From JAHQVI01 sp963727575 (GTDB taxonomy: Bacteria; Pseudomonadota; Alphaproteobacteria; Rhizobiales; Rhodomicrobiaceae): a DNA stretch of 64,000 bases. The DNA lies in NCBI GenBank assembly GCA_963727575.1, contig CAVSIA010000048.1, positions 62,001 through 126,000 of the forward strand, given 5' to 3'. The position numbers and the translations under genes are program-made. Of the stretch, positions 1-10,524 are shown one piece after another; within the stretch, counting starts at the first letter, position 1; each line of letters starts with the position of its first letter. The notes below the pieces were generated by a model, which saw only the letters and a list, made by a program, of their open reading frames with translations, made no database searches and was not told the DNA's origin.

Positions 1-364
1 GCTCCATTTCCAGGGCCGGAACGCCGGCTGCGCGGTCTTCAGGGATAAAGATGATTTCGGCGTGGCGGCCGAGCGCGTGCCTGCGGCTCACCCGCAATAC
101 CTGCTCCGCACCCGCGTTCCAGCCTGTGATCTGTCCGTCGAGGTCGGTCAGGATGATGGCCTAATCGACGGCGCTCTCAAGGGCCTGCTGAAGCGTACCG
201 GGCTCGGCCATCGCCGTTCCACCGGGCACGGAGGCACCCGCCGCGACGTCCATCCTGCCGGACGCGCTCGGCCCCTCCGAGGCGTTTCCGGCGCCGGCAT
301 CACCGTTTTCCTTTTGACTCGCCATTTTCCAGCCGTTTGCCGCCCACAACCGATGACGGTTCAT
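1..364 (-). pseudogene. PAS-domain sensor kinase, N-terminal part, with an internal stop
   Basis: The gene runs off the left edge. The start is probably ATG 364 or the internal ATG at 325. About 65 residues in, the frame meets TAG (158-160) and then continues without interruption as a clear PAS domain to the edge (VD-stop-AIILTDLDGQITGWNAGAEQ, later IPEDRAAG). In this family the stop position is usually an aromatic residue (D-Y-A-I-I), so a TAC/TAT to TAG change would explain it. The IPEDRAAG signature is typical of PAS domains of HWE-family histidine kinases. The divergent response regulator at 608 is the likely partner. Either a true nonsense mutation or a sequence error; the kinase part is not visible. 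Confidence 0.6.
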
Positions 365-607
365 GTTTTGTTGCCGTCATCGCAAACGATTACACGATGC
401 CGCAAAAAAGACCTAATCCCACCCAGATTTATCCTAAATGGCCCGGATAACATCGCGTTTGTCGCTCCGGCGCCCTCGATAAGACCGCCGAAATGCCGCG
501 GGATCATGCATGCAGATATGGTATAGATTAAAGACAAGGGAAGAGAATTCGGGATACATGGCAGACGGTGCCCATATTCAGGTACTCAACGTTAGGGGAA
601 GGCTTAG

Positions 608-982
608 ATGACTGCCGAAACGACCGGATTGCGTCTTCTCATCGTCGAAGACGACGCGATGGTGGCCATGCTGCTGGAGGATATGATTTCAGACCTCGGC
701 CACAAGGTCACCGGCGTCGCGGCCGAGATGGATGAAGCAGCCCAACTCGCCGCGTCCGCGGCTTTCGACCTTGCCATTCTGGACGTCAATCTCAACGGCG
801 AGAACACCTATGCGCTCGCCGATGCGCTGACCGCGCGCGGCATTCCCTTCGTCTTCGCTACCGGCTACGGCATCTCTTCGCTGAAGCCGGAATGGCAGAA
901 CGCGCCGCTGCTGCAGAAGCCGTTCATGATGGACGACCTTGAGCGCGTGCTCAACGACGTGGGTAACCGCGCGACGGCGTAA
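608..982 (+). CDS. Single-domain response regulator (receiver domain only)
   Basis: 124 residues forming one receiver domain with no output domain. The acidic pocket is in LLIVEDD (residues 10-16), the phospho-acceptor Asp is in AILDVNLNGE, the switch Thr/Ser region is FVFATGYG, and the conserved Lys is in LLQKPF near the C-terminus. A GGGGAAGG Shine-Dalgarno sequence precedes the ATG. Single-domain receivers of this kind are commonly partners of HWE or HisKA2 kinases in alphaproteobacteria and act by protein contact or phosphotransfer. The broken PAS kinase gene diverges from it about 240 bases upstream. The gene converges on hypB, with only 18 bases between the two stops and no clear terminator. 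Confidence 0.85.
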   Translation: MTAETTGLRLLIVEDDAMVAMLLEDMISDLGHKVTGVAAEMDEAAQLAASAAFDLAILDVNLNGENTYALADALTARGIPFVFATGYGISSLKPEWQNAPLLQKPFMMDDLERVLNDVGNRATA

Positions 983-1000
983 GCGAAACGCGCCGCGGCC

Positions 1001-1886
<886 letters not shown>

Positions 1887-1894
<8 letters not shown>

Positions 1895-2303
1895 TTCCTT
1901 CTCCCTGGGCCGGAATGCCGCTTGCCGGGCGATCCGCCGTCTTTGAACGTGATCCTTGCGCAGCGTCCGACGCCGGATCGATTTCGTATTCCTTGATGTT
2001 CAGCTCTGCGCCGCTGAGGCGCTCCAAACGGTTCGATCCGCAGCCGCAGGTGGTCAGAAGCGTTTCCTGGACGAACTCCGCACCGCAGACACGGCAGCGC
2101 GCCCGCGCCTCGATCCGCCGGATGTGAAGCAGGGCACCTTCGACGAGGGTGCCCGCAGCAACCACGTCGAAACAGAATGCAATCGCCTCGGGCATGACCC
2201 CGGCCAGCGTGCCGATCTCCAGGACCACGCGCTTGACCTGCCGCCCGCCAGCATGCTCGGCGACGATCGAGACAATATTCCGGGTGATCCCCAGCTCATG
2301 CAT
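1887..2303 (-). CDS. hypA: Hydrogenase nickel-incorporation protein HypA
   Basis: 138 residues. HypA is the nickel metallochaperone that works with HypB. It begins with the obligatory MHE nickel-binding terminus. The zinc site is formed by CRVC and the CGCG pair about 16 residues later. The C-terminus extends some 25 residues beyond the usual length of 113-120 (a Ser/Ala/Gly-rich tail); this tail is weakly supported and could reflect a late frame change. The gene starts 70 bases after hypE and overlaps hypB. Confidence 0.95.
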
Positions 2304-2373
2304 CGTCCAACTCCCATAGGGGCACAGTTCCGGGCTTTGCCGGCGGCCCCGCCCAATTTCGATCCCGCCGCAC

Positions 2374-3439
2374 TCAGCAGATCCTCGGCAACTGCTCGCC
2401 GACCAGCATATCGACGATGCGCTTGCCGCCGAAGCAGGTCTGCATCGTCACACGGCCCGCCGGGCCGCCGCTGACACGACCGATGACGCGCGCGCCCTCG
2501 CCGAGGGGATGGCTCTGCATCGCATCGAGCGCGGCCTCGGCCTGCTCCGGCGCGACCACGGCGACGAGCTTGCCCTCATTGGCGAGATAAAGAGGGTCGA
2601 GGCCGAGGATTTCGCAGAACGCCTTCACCTCATCCCGGATCGGCGTGACGATCTCGTCGATTTCGATGGACACGCCGGAAGACGATGCGATCTCGTTGAG
2701 AACCGTGGCGACGCCTCCGCGCGTGGCATCGCGCATCAGCCGGGTGTTCGGCGCCGCGGCGAGCAGATCCTGGGCAAGACCGTGGAGCGGCGCGCAATCG
2801 CTTTGGATCGGGGTTTCGAGCGCCATGTCGCCGCGAGCGCCGAGGATCGCCGCGCCATGATCGCCGAGCAGCCCGTTCACCAGGATGGCGTCGCCCGGCT
2901 GCGCCCGATGCGCACCGAGATCGATGCCTTCACGGATCGCCCCGATGCCGGTCGTGGTGATGAACAGCTTATCGCAGGCGCCCCGAGGCACGACCTTGGT
3001 GTCGCCGGTGACGATCTGCACTCCGGCCATATTCGCTGCCTCGGCCATCGAGCCGGTGACGCGGCGGAGCAGGTCCACCGGCACGCCCTCCTCGATGATC
3101 ACCGCGCAGGACAGGAAGAGGGATCGCCCCGCCCACCGCCAAGTCGTTGACCGTGCCGAAGACGGCCAGCTTGCCGATGTCGCCGCCGGGGAAGAACAGC
3201 GGATCGACGACATAAGAGTTGGTGGTGAATGCGAGGCGATCGCCCAGGTCGGAGAAAACCCCGATATCGACGCGCGCCTGGTCTTCGAGCGGCGCGAGCG
3301 TCCGATTTTCGAATGGCGCGATGAAGACGTCGTCGATGAGGTCGCGCATGGCCTTGCCGCCGCCGCCATGGGCGAGCGTCACGGTCGGCACGTTGACCCG
3401 CCCGAGCGGCCTTGACCGTCTGAGAGGGATGATCGTCAT
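2374..3439 (-). CDS. hypE: Hydrogenase cyanide-ligand maturation protein HypE (frame broken)
   Basis: HypE converts its C-terminal S-carbamoyl-cysteine to thiocyanate, the donor of the CN ligands. Motifs in order: HGGGGKAM (N-terminal glycine loop), FFPGGDIGKLAVFGTVNDLAVGG, VTGDTKVV, GDHGAAIL, RDATRGGV, and the C-terminal PRIC whose last Cys carries the cyano group. The reading frame changes near 3115-3128, between NDLAVGGA and FLSCAVIIEEG; both halves align with HypE, so one indel explains it. ATG 3439 is taken as the start because it lies in an ATGA overlap context like the other genes here. As written, the HypD frame reads into it without a stop. Confidence 0.9.
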
Positions 3440-4567
3440 GCCGCGCCGGCCCGGCTTCTTGATACCGCCATACTGGTAGTAGGCCGCACACGCCCCTTCG
3501 GACGACACCATCAGCGCGCCAAGCGGCGTTTCCGGCGTGCAGCTGGAGCCGAACACCTTGCACTGCCAGGGCTTGATCACGCCCTTGAGCACCTCGCCGC
3601 ACTGGCAGCTCTTCGGATCGGCGATGCGCACATTCGGCACCGTGAATTTGCGTTCGGCATCGTAGTGTGCGTAAGCCTCGCGGACCTTCACGCCGGAGTG
3701 GTCGATCGAGCCGAGACCGCGCCACTCGAAGAATTCGCGCAGCTCATAGACCTTCGAGACGGCGGAGAGCGCCGCGCCATTGCCGCTGTCCGGCACAATG
3801 CGCGCATATTGGTTCTCGATCTCCGCACGGCCGTCCTTGATCTGTTTGAGCACCATCCACAGCGATTGCAGCACGTCGAGCGGCTCGAAGCCGGCGACCA
3901 CCATCGGGCGGCGGTAATATTGCGCGATGAACTGATAGGGCGCGATGCCGATCACCATGGAGACGTGGCCGGGGCCGAGAAAGCCGTCGAGATGCAGGTC
4001 CGGGCTGTCGAGGATGGCCTTGATGGTCGGCACGATGGTGATGTGATTGCAGAAGACGGAGAAATTGCGGATGCCTTCCGCCTCCGCCTGGAGGATGGTC
4101 AGCGCCGTCGACGGCATGGTGGTTTCGAAGCCGATGCCGAAGAACACCACTTCCCGGTCCGGGTTCTTGCGCGCGACGCCCAGCGCATCCATCGGCGAGT
4201 ACACCATGCGGACGTCGGCGCCTTCCGCCTTCGCCTGAAGCAGGCTCTTTTTCGAGCCCGGCACGCGCATGGCGTCGCCGAAGGTGGTGAAGATCACCTC
4301 CGGCCGCTCGGCGATGGCGAGGCAATCGTCGACCCGCCCCATTGGGAGCACGCAGACCGGGCAGCCGGGGCCGTGCACCAGCTCGATCGTGTCGGGCAGC
4401 ATGCCTTCGATGCCGTAGCGGAAGATCGAATGCGTATGCCCACCGCAGACCTCCATGATGTGCAGCGGCCGGTGCTTGGTGATCCCGATCGAGGCGGCGA
4501 GCGTCTCGATCTCCCGGATCAGGACCGCCGCCTTTTCGCGATCGCGGAACTCGTCGACATATTTCAT
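3440..4567 (-). CDS. hypD: Hydrogenase iron-cyanide/CO scaffold protein HypD
   Basis: About 376 residues, the normal HypD length. HypD carries a [4Fe-4S] cluster and, with HypC, assembles Fe(CN)2CO. The conserved motifs are MEVCGGHTH, HGPGCPVC, GFETT, GPGHVS, and the C-terminal Cys set CQCGEV, KPWQCKVFG and SSCTPE. The start ATG 4567 overlaps the stop of the isomerase gene (ATGA). No in-frame stop separates it from hypE. Every neighbouring junction in the operon is an ATGA overlap, and a TGA sits in the next frame at the hypE ATG (3439-3436). A one-base error just before that point is therefore more likely than a real HypD-HypE fusion. Confidence 0.93.
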
Positions 4568-5257
4568 GCGGCCGCTCCATTGCCCGCCGCCGAGCCGCGC
4601 TCGTCCGCGAGCAGCGTATGCACCAGATCCCAGAGGATGTGGTAGGCGACGACGTGGCATTCCTGGATGCGGTGGATCGAGGACGACGGCACGACGAGGC
4701 AATGGTCGACGACGCCGGACGTCTTCATCCTGCCGCCATCGCCGCCGGTCAGACCGATGGTCACGAGCCCCATCTCCTTGGCCTTGACGAAGGCGGAAAC
4801 GAGGTTGGCGGAATTGCCGCTGGTGGAAACGCCGATCAGCCCGTCGCCGGGCTTTGCCTGCGCCACGACCTGGCGGGTGAAGATATGCTCGAAGCCGACA
4901 TCATTGCCCACCGCCGAGACCATCGCAATATCGGCGACGAGATTGATCGCGGCAAGCGCGGGGCGGCCCGCCGTGACCGGATGGACGAATTCGACGGCGA
5001 TATGGGAGGCGTCGCAGCTCGATCCGCCATTGCCCATGGTGAACAGCCGCCCGCCCTGCCGGTAGACCCCGGCGACCGCTTTGGCCGCCTCGACGACCAC
5101 CGCCCCCTGCTCGGCAAAGAACAAGGCGCTGGTCTTGCGGAAGTTCCTTCGCCTTTTCGGCAACGGAATATTGCAGCACCGATTCGAGCCGAGACGCATC
5201 CTGCAGCTTGCCGTGCAGGAACGGATAGAGCGCGTGCAGATCGTTTTCGGAGGACAT
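4564..5257 (-). CDS. SIS-domain sugar-phosphate isomerase (GmhA-like), hydrogenase-operon type (frame broken)
   Basis: About 230 residues with a SIS fold. Key motifs are FTMGNGGSSCDASHIAVEFVH (phosphosugar-binding loop, early), GVSTSGNSANLVSAF (the SIS Ser/Thr loop) and IGLTGGDGG. The sequence resembles sedoheptulose-7-phosphate isomerase GmhA. The N-terminus (MSSENDLHALYPFLHGK) and the rest lie in different frames, with the switch near 5148 (removing one G of a GG pair repairs it). Start ATG 5257 follows GAGG by 7 bases; the stop overlaps hypD. From memory, isomerases of this type recur in group 1h hydrogenase clusters of actinobacteria. Its role there is not established, and an LPS-heptose role is unlikely given the operon. 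Confidence 0.82.
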
Positions 5258-5267
5258 GGCGAGCACC

Positions 5268-5549
5268 TCATTCGGCGGCGGACAGCCGCATGGCTTTGAG
5301 TTCTTCCTGTGCCTCGCCGAGCTCGGTGAGGATCTGCAGCGTCTGCGCCGCTTCCTCTTCGTCGATACGGCTCATGGCGAAGCCGACATGGATCAACACC
5401 CAGTCACCGACGCACGCCTCGGGAGGGTGGCGCTCATCGACAATGCACGCGATGTTGACCTGACGCCTGACGCCGCTGACGTCGACGGTGGCGAGTTTCT
5501 TGACCGCGTCGTCTATGCTGACGATGCGGCCGGGGATTCCGAGGCACAT
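5268..5549 (-). CDS. hypC: Hydrogenase assembly chaperone HypC
   Basis: 93 residues, the usual HypC/HupF size. It begins MCLGIPG, the defining motif whose Cys2 binds the Fe(CN)2CO unit and the immature large subunit. A beta-barrel core follows (VGDWVLIHVGFAMSRIDEEEA), then a C-terminal helix. The stop lies 11 bases before the isomerase start. The last codons of hypF overlap its beginning by about 37 bases if the hypF frame is read as given. The frame is intact. Confidence 0.96.
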   Translation of the reverse strand: MCLGIPGRIVSIDDAVKKLATVDVSGVRRQVNIACIVDERHPPEACVGDWVLIHVGFAMSRIDEEEAAQTLQILTELGEAQEELKAMRLSAAE

Positions 5550-7959
5550 GTTGTCTGTCCTTGACCTTGGGTCTTTGCATGGAGGAGCCGCGCGGCGGCA
5601 ATCGCGGCCTGACCGAGCGCCAGTCCGCCGTCGCCGGCCGGCACGCGCGCATGGCTCAGCACGGCGAAACCGTCCGCCTGCAGGCGCTCGCTGACCGCTT
5701 CGAACAGGATATGGTTCTCGAAGCAGCTTCCGGTGAGCGCGACCGTGGTGAAGAGCGGACCGTCGATGCTGTCGCGGCGCGCGAGTTTCACGGCCATCGC
5801 CGCCACGGAGTCTGGCGAGCCACAGGTGAAAGCGTGCGGCGATCACCGCAGCGGGCGTATCCAGCAGCAGATCGCCGAGAACGCCGCGCCACATGCCGAG
5901 CGGCTCGATATAGGGCATCCCGCTTCCCGGCAGCTTCGGAATGGCCACGGGGTAGATGTCCTCGCCGGGCGCGCGCAGCGTCCGTTCGTCGGCGAGCGCT
6001 TCGAGTTCGGCGACGCTGCCGCTCGCATGGGGGGCGCATTCGCGGCCGATGCCGATCGCGGCGGCAACCGCATCGAAAAGCCGGGCGCAGGATGAGACCG
6101 GTGTCGCTTCGAGGGGGGCGCCGGGGGAATTTCCGTCGGCATCGCGGAGCCTCGCCTTCATGACGCGGTAAAGCTCCAGATCCGCGAAGTTCATTTCGAA
6201 TTCGGGCCAGCCCATTTGCGCGGTCAGGTGCGCATGAAGGTGGAGCCACGGCTCTCCGGTGCCGCGAAGCGTCGCGACCGGCTTCAGACAGCCGACCCGT
6301 TCATAGTCGGTATAATCCGCAAGCAGAAAATCGCCGCCTCGAACAGCGCCATCGCCGCATTGCGGGGAATCGCCGAGCACGATGCCGAGGACCGGCGCTG
6401 CGCCGATCGCCCTGCCGTTCTCGGCAAGACAGGCAGCGACGTCGGCGTGCTGATGCGCGACCTCGATCAGCGGCAGACGATCTCGCGCCGCCAGTTCCGC
6501 AGCCAGCCGCGCGGGCATCCCGCCAGTCCCCGCCTCGACCGCAAGCGCCTCCGCGTCGTGGCCGAACAGAGCGCCGTAAAGATCGAGCGTGCGGCGATAG
6601 TCGGCAACGCTTGCGGGATGATCGAGAGGCCCGTGGCATTGGGTGAGGATGGCGCGTCCATTCTTGACGAAACAAGCGGCCGCCTGACGCGGGCCCCCGA
6701 GTGCAAGCAGATCCGGGCTTTTGCAGAAGCCGCCCGGCAGCGGGATCGCCGATGGGGCGTAGCCTTGCGCGCGCCTTGCCACCCGGACCGCGCCGCCGAT
6801 CTCGCGCACGACGGACTCCTCGAGGCGGTTTGCGATGCCGAGATTGTGGACCAGCGCATAGGGCGTGACGGACGCCGAGACGCTCTGCCGCTTCGGCATC
6901 GGCGATGATCTGCGGTTCGCCGGACAGATTGCCGCTCGTCATCACCACCGGGCGGTCCATGCGGCGCAGCATCAGCAGATGCAAGGCCGTCGCCGGCAGC
7001 ATGAAGCCGAGCGCATCCAGGCCCGGGGCAACGCAATCGGGAAGAGCCGATCCGCGCCGGCGGCCCAGCAGGACGATCGGGGCCTCGGCTCCGGTGAGCG
7101 CCGCCGCCTCGGCATTGCTGACGCAGCAATAGCGCCGGATGACGTCGAGATCCCTGGCGACCATCGCGAACGGCTTCGTACCGCTGCCCTTGCGCTTCCG
7201 CAGCCGCTCGACGGCCGCGGCATTGGTCGCATCGCAGACCAGATGATAGCCGCCAAGCCCTTTGACCGCGACGATCTCGCCTTTCTGAATCAGGCTGCCG
7301 GCGGCATCGACGTCGTCGAGCATCGAGTGCTGGTCGAAACTGATGGCGCCGCCGTCGAAGCGAACCAGGGAAGCCCGCGGGCCGCAACTGTGGCAGGCAA
7401 TCGCCGGGTCATGAAAGCGCCGGTTCGCCGGGTCCCGATATTCGGCAAGGCAGGCCGGGCACATCTCGAAGGCCGACATGGTCGTTCGCGCACGGTCGAC
7501 CGGCGCGCCTTTCAGGATGGTCAGGCGCGGCCCGCATTGGGAGCAATTGGTAAACGGATAGCGATAGCGGCTCTCGAACGGGCTGAGCACCTCCGCGGCG
7601 CAGGCATCGCAGATCGCGGCGTCCGGCGCGACTTCGCTGGAAACCGCGCTGCGCGCGCCGTCGGCGATGCGGAACATGCCGGGCAGACGCCCCTCGTAGC
7701 GCCGGCTGGCGATCGCCTCGATGCGGGCCAGCGGCGGCGCGTCGCTGTAGAGCCGTTCGATGAACTGCTTGACCGCGCAGGACGGCCCCTCCAGGCGGAT
7801 CAGCACGCACGCCGCGTCATCGATCACTTCGCCGCCCAGATGCAGGTCGCGCGCGATGTGCCAGACGGCCTGCCGCAAGCCGACGCCCTGCACCCGGCCC
7901 TCGACCCGGATCTCCAAGGATATGGTCTCGTGCGCGCTGCTCTGGGCCTGGGCGGTCAT
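5513..7959 (-). CDS. hypF: Carbamoyltransferase HypF (two frame breaks)
   Basis: About 815 residues. HypF makes the carbamoyl group that becomes the CN ligands and transfers it to HypE. Domains in order: acylphosphatase (RVEGRVQGVGLRQ; the usual FRP is LRQ here), zinc fingers (CDACAAEV, CSQCGP, CPACLAEY, CHSCGP), a YrdC-like domain (KGLGGYHLVCDA, TSGNLSGEP) and a Kae1-like carbamoyltransferase domain (CHGPLDHPASV, VALTGSCFENH, RVPAGDGGLALGQA). The frame changes near 6868 and near 5808; each needs one base removed and family similarity continues across both. ATG 7959 overlaps the NHL gene stop (ATGA). The last dozen residues overlap hypC and are uncertain. Confidence 0.92.
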
Positions 7960-9162
7960 CGCGCGGCCTCCCAGAGCATCACGCGGTTGTTGCCGGAATC
8001 GGCAACGATGAGTGTCTCGCCACAGGCGGTGATGCCGTAGGGCCAGCAGAGGCTGTCGCGGCAGGGCGGCGCCCAGCGGTTGTCACCTTTATCGGAGAAG
8101 TCGTGCTGGCCGGCGAGACAGGTGGCGGCCGCGCCCATGGTGAGGCTGTCGGTCTCGAACCCGATCAGCCGCGAATTGGCGGTGTCGGCGACCACCAGCC
8201 GGTCGGCGAGCCGGGCGATGCCATAGGGCATGTTGACGGTCTCGGCGGTCGGGGCGTAGCGCGCGCCGTTGTTCTCCTGATCGGCAAAGCCGCGTTGCCC
8301 GAGGACGAAATCGCAAGGCACGCCGCTCTGCGACGGCATCGCGTTCCAGACCATGACGCGGTTGTTGCCCGCATCGGCGACGATCACCGTGCCCGCAGAC
8401 AGCACCACCGCATGCGGCCAGCGCATGCCCCGCGCGCCGACATTCTCGCCGCCGTTCTCGTCGCGGCAGGTGAAGTCCTTCTGGCCAAGCACCAGATCGG
8501 CGGGGGCACCGTTCCGCTGCGGAATCCGGTCCCAGACCAGCACGCGCCGGTTTCCGGTATCGGCGACGAACAGCCGGCCGCCCGCGATGGTGACGCCATA
8601 GCACCAGTTCAGCGTATCCGCGTCGGGCCGGTCGGCGCCGCGATTGGCGAGGCCGCCGGTAAAATCCGCCTGGCCGAGGACGACGTCGGCCGGCCGGTTG
8701 GATGTCTCGGGATAGCCGTGCCAGATCAGCACGCGGTTGTTCCAGGCATCGGCGACAGCGAGCACGCCGCCTTCCGCCGTCACGCCCGTCGGCACGTTCA
8801 GCGTCGCCGGTCCGATCGCGCCCTTGCCGTTTCGTCCTTCCAAGGCGAAAGTCGCGTTGTCCGATCAGCAAATCCGCCGGCTGAGCATCGCCCGCCGGCC
8901 GCTCGCGCCAGATCATCAGCCGGTGATGTCCGGTATCGGCCACGAAGAGCGGCCCCCGCTCCGCCGCGAGGCTTGCGCCACGCGGCCCGAACAGGCTTTC
9001 CGCACTGGGGCGGACGGGAGCGGCAAGGCCATCCGCACCCTGATGACCGCCAAGGAGGGCACGTGCCCCTCCGGGGGCCAGGAGGGGAATGGGACGTTTT
9101 CCCTGACAAGCCAAGGCAGGGTGCGGACAGGTTGGACCAGAATGGCGGAGCGAAACTCTCAT
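7956..9162 (-). CDS. NHL-repeat beta-propeller protein of the hydrogenase operon (frame broken)
   Basis: About 400 residues. Six copies of an NHL-type motif can be counted: VADTGHHRLMIW, VADAWNNRVLIW, VADTGNRRVLVW, VADAGNNRVMVW, VADTANSRLIGF and VADSGNNRVMLW. Five carry a companion [VL]xGQxDF-like strand. This predicts a six-bladed propeller. There is no convincing signal peptide, so a cytoplasmic role is likely. The frame changes near 8842, where a TTT reading as TT restores GQRDFALEGRNG. ATG 9162 overlaps the stop of the NifU/Rieske gene (ATGA). NHL proteins are known neighbours of group 1h hydrogenases (from memory); a scaffold or docking function is my inference. Confidence 0.85.
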
Positions 9163-10028
9163 TTTGCGAGCCTCACTTCGACGCGGTTGCCGATGACGCG
9201 GACGGCATGGGGCTGCAATTGCACCTCCGGCGCGGTGAGGCATTCGCCCGTGGCCAGATCATAGCGGAAGCCATGATGAGGACAGGCGATGATCCCTTCC
9301 GCGACGGTGCCGCCGTGGATCGGCAGACCCAGATGCGCGCACGCATTCTGGAAACAGGAAACGATCGAGCCCTGGCGGGACAGCAATACCGTCTCGCCGC
9401 CGAGGGCAACGGCACGAATGCCGCCTTCGGGAATGTCGCCGAGCCGCCCGGCGAAAAGCCAGTCGCCCGCGGTGTTGAGCGCAAACGGGCTGATGAAATT
9501 CGCCGTCTTGTGAGCGCCGCCGGCGTGGCCCTTGACCTGCAGGATTTCGGTGATCTCCGGACAAGCGTCCTGCACCGCCTTCTTGACCCCGGCGTGAAAG
9601 GTCAGCGCCGACGCCGCGCACCCGTCGCAGGCGCCGGTGAAACGCACCTCGATCGCCGGGGGAGCGACCCGGGCCAGTTCCACATCCCCGCCGTGAGAGG
9701 CAAGCATCGGCCGCACGCTCTCCAGCGCGTTTTCAACCCGCTCGGCAATGCTCGGCTTGATGACATTGTGCCGCCGCAGCACGGCGTAGACAATTTCGTC
9801 CGCCGCCGCGCTTTTCATCGCCGCCGCCGCCGCCGGGTCGCTCTTCAGCGCGCCGACGAGCCGGCGGATCGCCTCGCCGTGAAGCGCCTCGATCGCCGTC
9901 TTATAGGCGTGCGCGGCGTGCCGGGGGGTGTCGTCCCAACTCCCGAAGATCGCTTCGAGCCGCTCGATGTCCTCGAGTAGCTTGGCGAGGTCGCTTCTTT
10001 GCACCGGCGCTTTATCGAGCGCGTTCAT
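9159..10028 (-). CDS. hhyE: NifU-Rieske iron-sulfur protein of the group 1h hydrogenase (HhyE type)
   Basis: 289 residues from ATG 10028. An N-terminal helical region is followed (about 90-170) by a NifU C-terminal-like domain with GACDGCAASALTF, its CxxC able to hold a [4Fe-4S] cluster. The C-terminal half (about 185-289) is a Rieske domain with CAHLGLPIHGG and CPHHGFRYDL, the two Cys and two His of a [2Fe-2S] centre. As I recall, a NifU/Rieske protein next to the mycobacterial hhySL genes is called HhyE and is thought to carry electrons from the hydrogenase to the respiratory chain. GTG 10037 is an alternative start directly after the upstream stop. The frame is intact. Confidence 0.88.
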   Translation of the reverse strand: MNALDKAPVQRSDLAKLLEDIERLEAIFGSWDDTPRHAAHAYKTAIEALHGEAIRRLVGALKSDPAAAAAMKSAAADEIVYAVLRRHNVIKPSIAERVENALESVRPMLASHGGDVELARVAPPAIEVRFTGACDGCAASALTFHAGVKKAVQDACPEITEILQVKGHAGGAHKTANFISPFALNTAGDWLFAGRLGDIPEGGIRAVALGGETVLLSRQGSIVSCFQNACAHLGLPIHGGTVAEGIIACPHHGFRYDLATGECLTAPEVQLQPHAVRVIGNRVEVRLAK

Positions 10029-10037
10029 GGAAATCAC

Positions 10038-10262
10038 TCAGCGAAAACGTATCTTCTTCAATAGGATCGGCTGCAATCCTCCACCCGCGAGACCGGCGAT
10101 AGCAACCGATGCCCAGAGCGGCACGCCAGCTTTTGCGAGGCTGAGACAGAGAAGCGCGGTAAACAGGACGCCAGCGGCAATCAGGCAGATCGCCTTGCCG
10201 GGTTCGGCGAAAAGCCGCCCCTGGAAAAAAAGCACGAGAGCATTGCGCGCCATCGAGATCAT
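10038..10262 (-). CDS. Small membrane protein of the hydrogenase operon (two segments)
   Basis: 74 residues from ATG 10262, with GGAG 6 bases upstream. Two hydrophobic stretches (about residues 22-40 and 47-62; ICLIAAGVLFTALLCL and LWASVAIAGLAGGGL) suggest a helical hairpin ending in the basic tail LKKIRFR. I recognise no named family. It lies 10 bases after another small membrane protein gene and touches the NifU/Rieske gene, so the pair may form the membrane anchor that brings the soluble hydrogenase to the respiratory chain. That is inference from gene order only. Confidence 0.7.
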   Translation of the reverse strand: MISMARNALVLFFQGRLFAEPGKAICLIAAGVLFTALLCLSLAKAGVPLWASVAIAGLAGGGLQPILLKKIRFR

Positions 10263-10272
10263 CGGCCGCTCC

Positions 10273-10500
10273 CTAACCCAGAACGGCAAGCAGGAGGAGC
10301 GCGATGGCGATGCCGGGAAGTCCGGAAAATGCACCGAACAGTCCGCCCATCTGCGTCGCGACCTCGGCCCCCAGATCGCGCCCGCCGATCATCAGTCCGG
10401 CGATCGCGCCGCCGGCCAGCGCGCAGACCAGCCCGATGGCGAGCAGGACCAGGGACCAGAGGACCGGCTGCTGCATCAGACTTTCCATGGCGACACCCAT
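10273..10500 (-). CDS. Small membrane protein of the hydrogenase operon (glycine-rich, two segments)
   Basis: 75 residues with two strongly hydrophobic, glycine-rich segments (about 13-36, LWSLVLLAIGLVCALAGGAI, and 53-74, GLFGAFSGLPGIAIALLLLA) around a short polar loop. The motif AxxGxIAGxMIGG is reminiscent of membrane helices that pack in oligomers. No family name is assigned. ATG 10500 sits directly on AGAGGA; the second ATG at 10488 (MESLMQQ) gives a more normal spacing. Preceded by the TPR gene and followed by the other small membrane protein. Confidence 0.7.
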   Translation of the reverse strand: MGVAMESLMQQPVLWSLVLLAIGLVCALAGGAIAGLMIGGRDLGAEVATQMGGLFGAFSGLPGIAIALLLLAVLG

Positions 10501-10524
10501 TCCTCTAACGCTCCGACGACGTCC

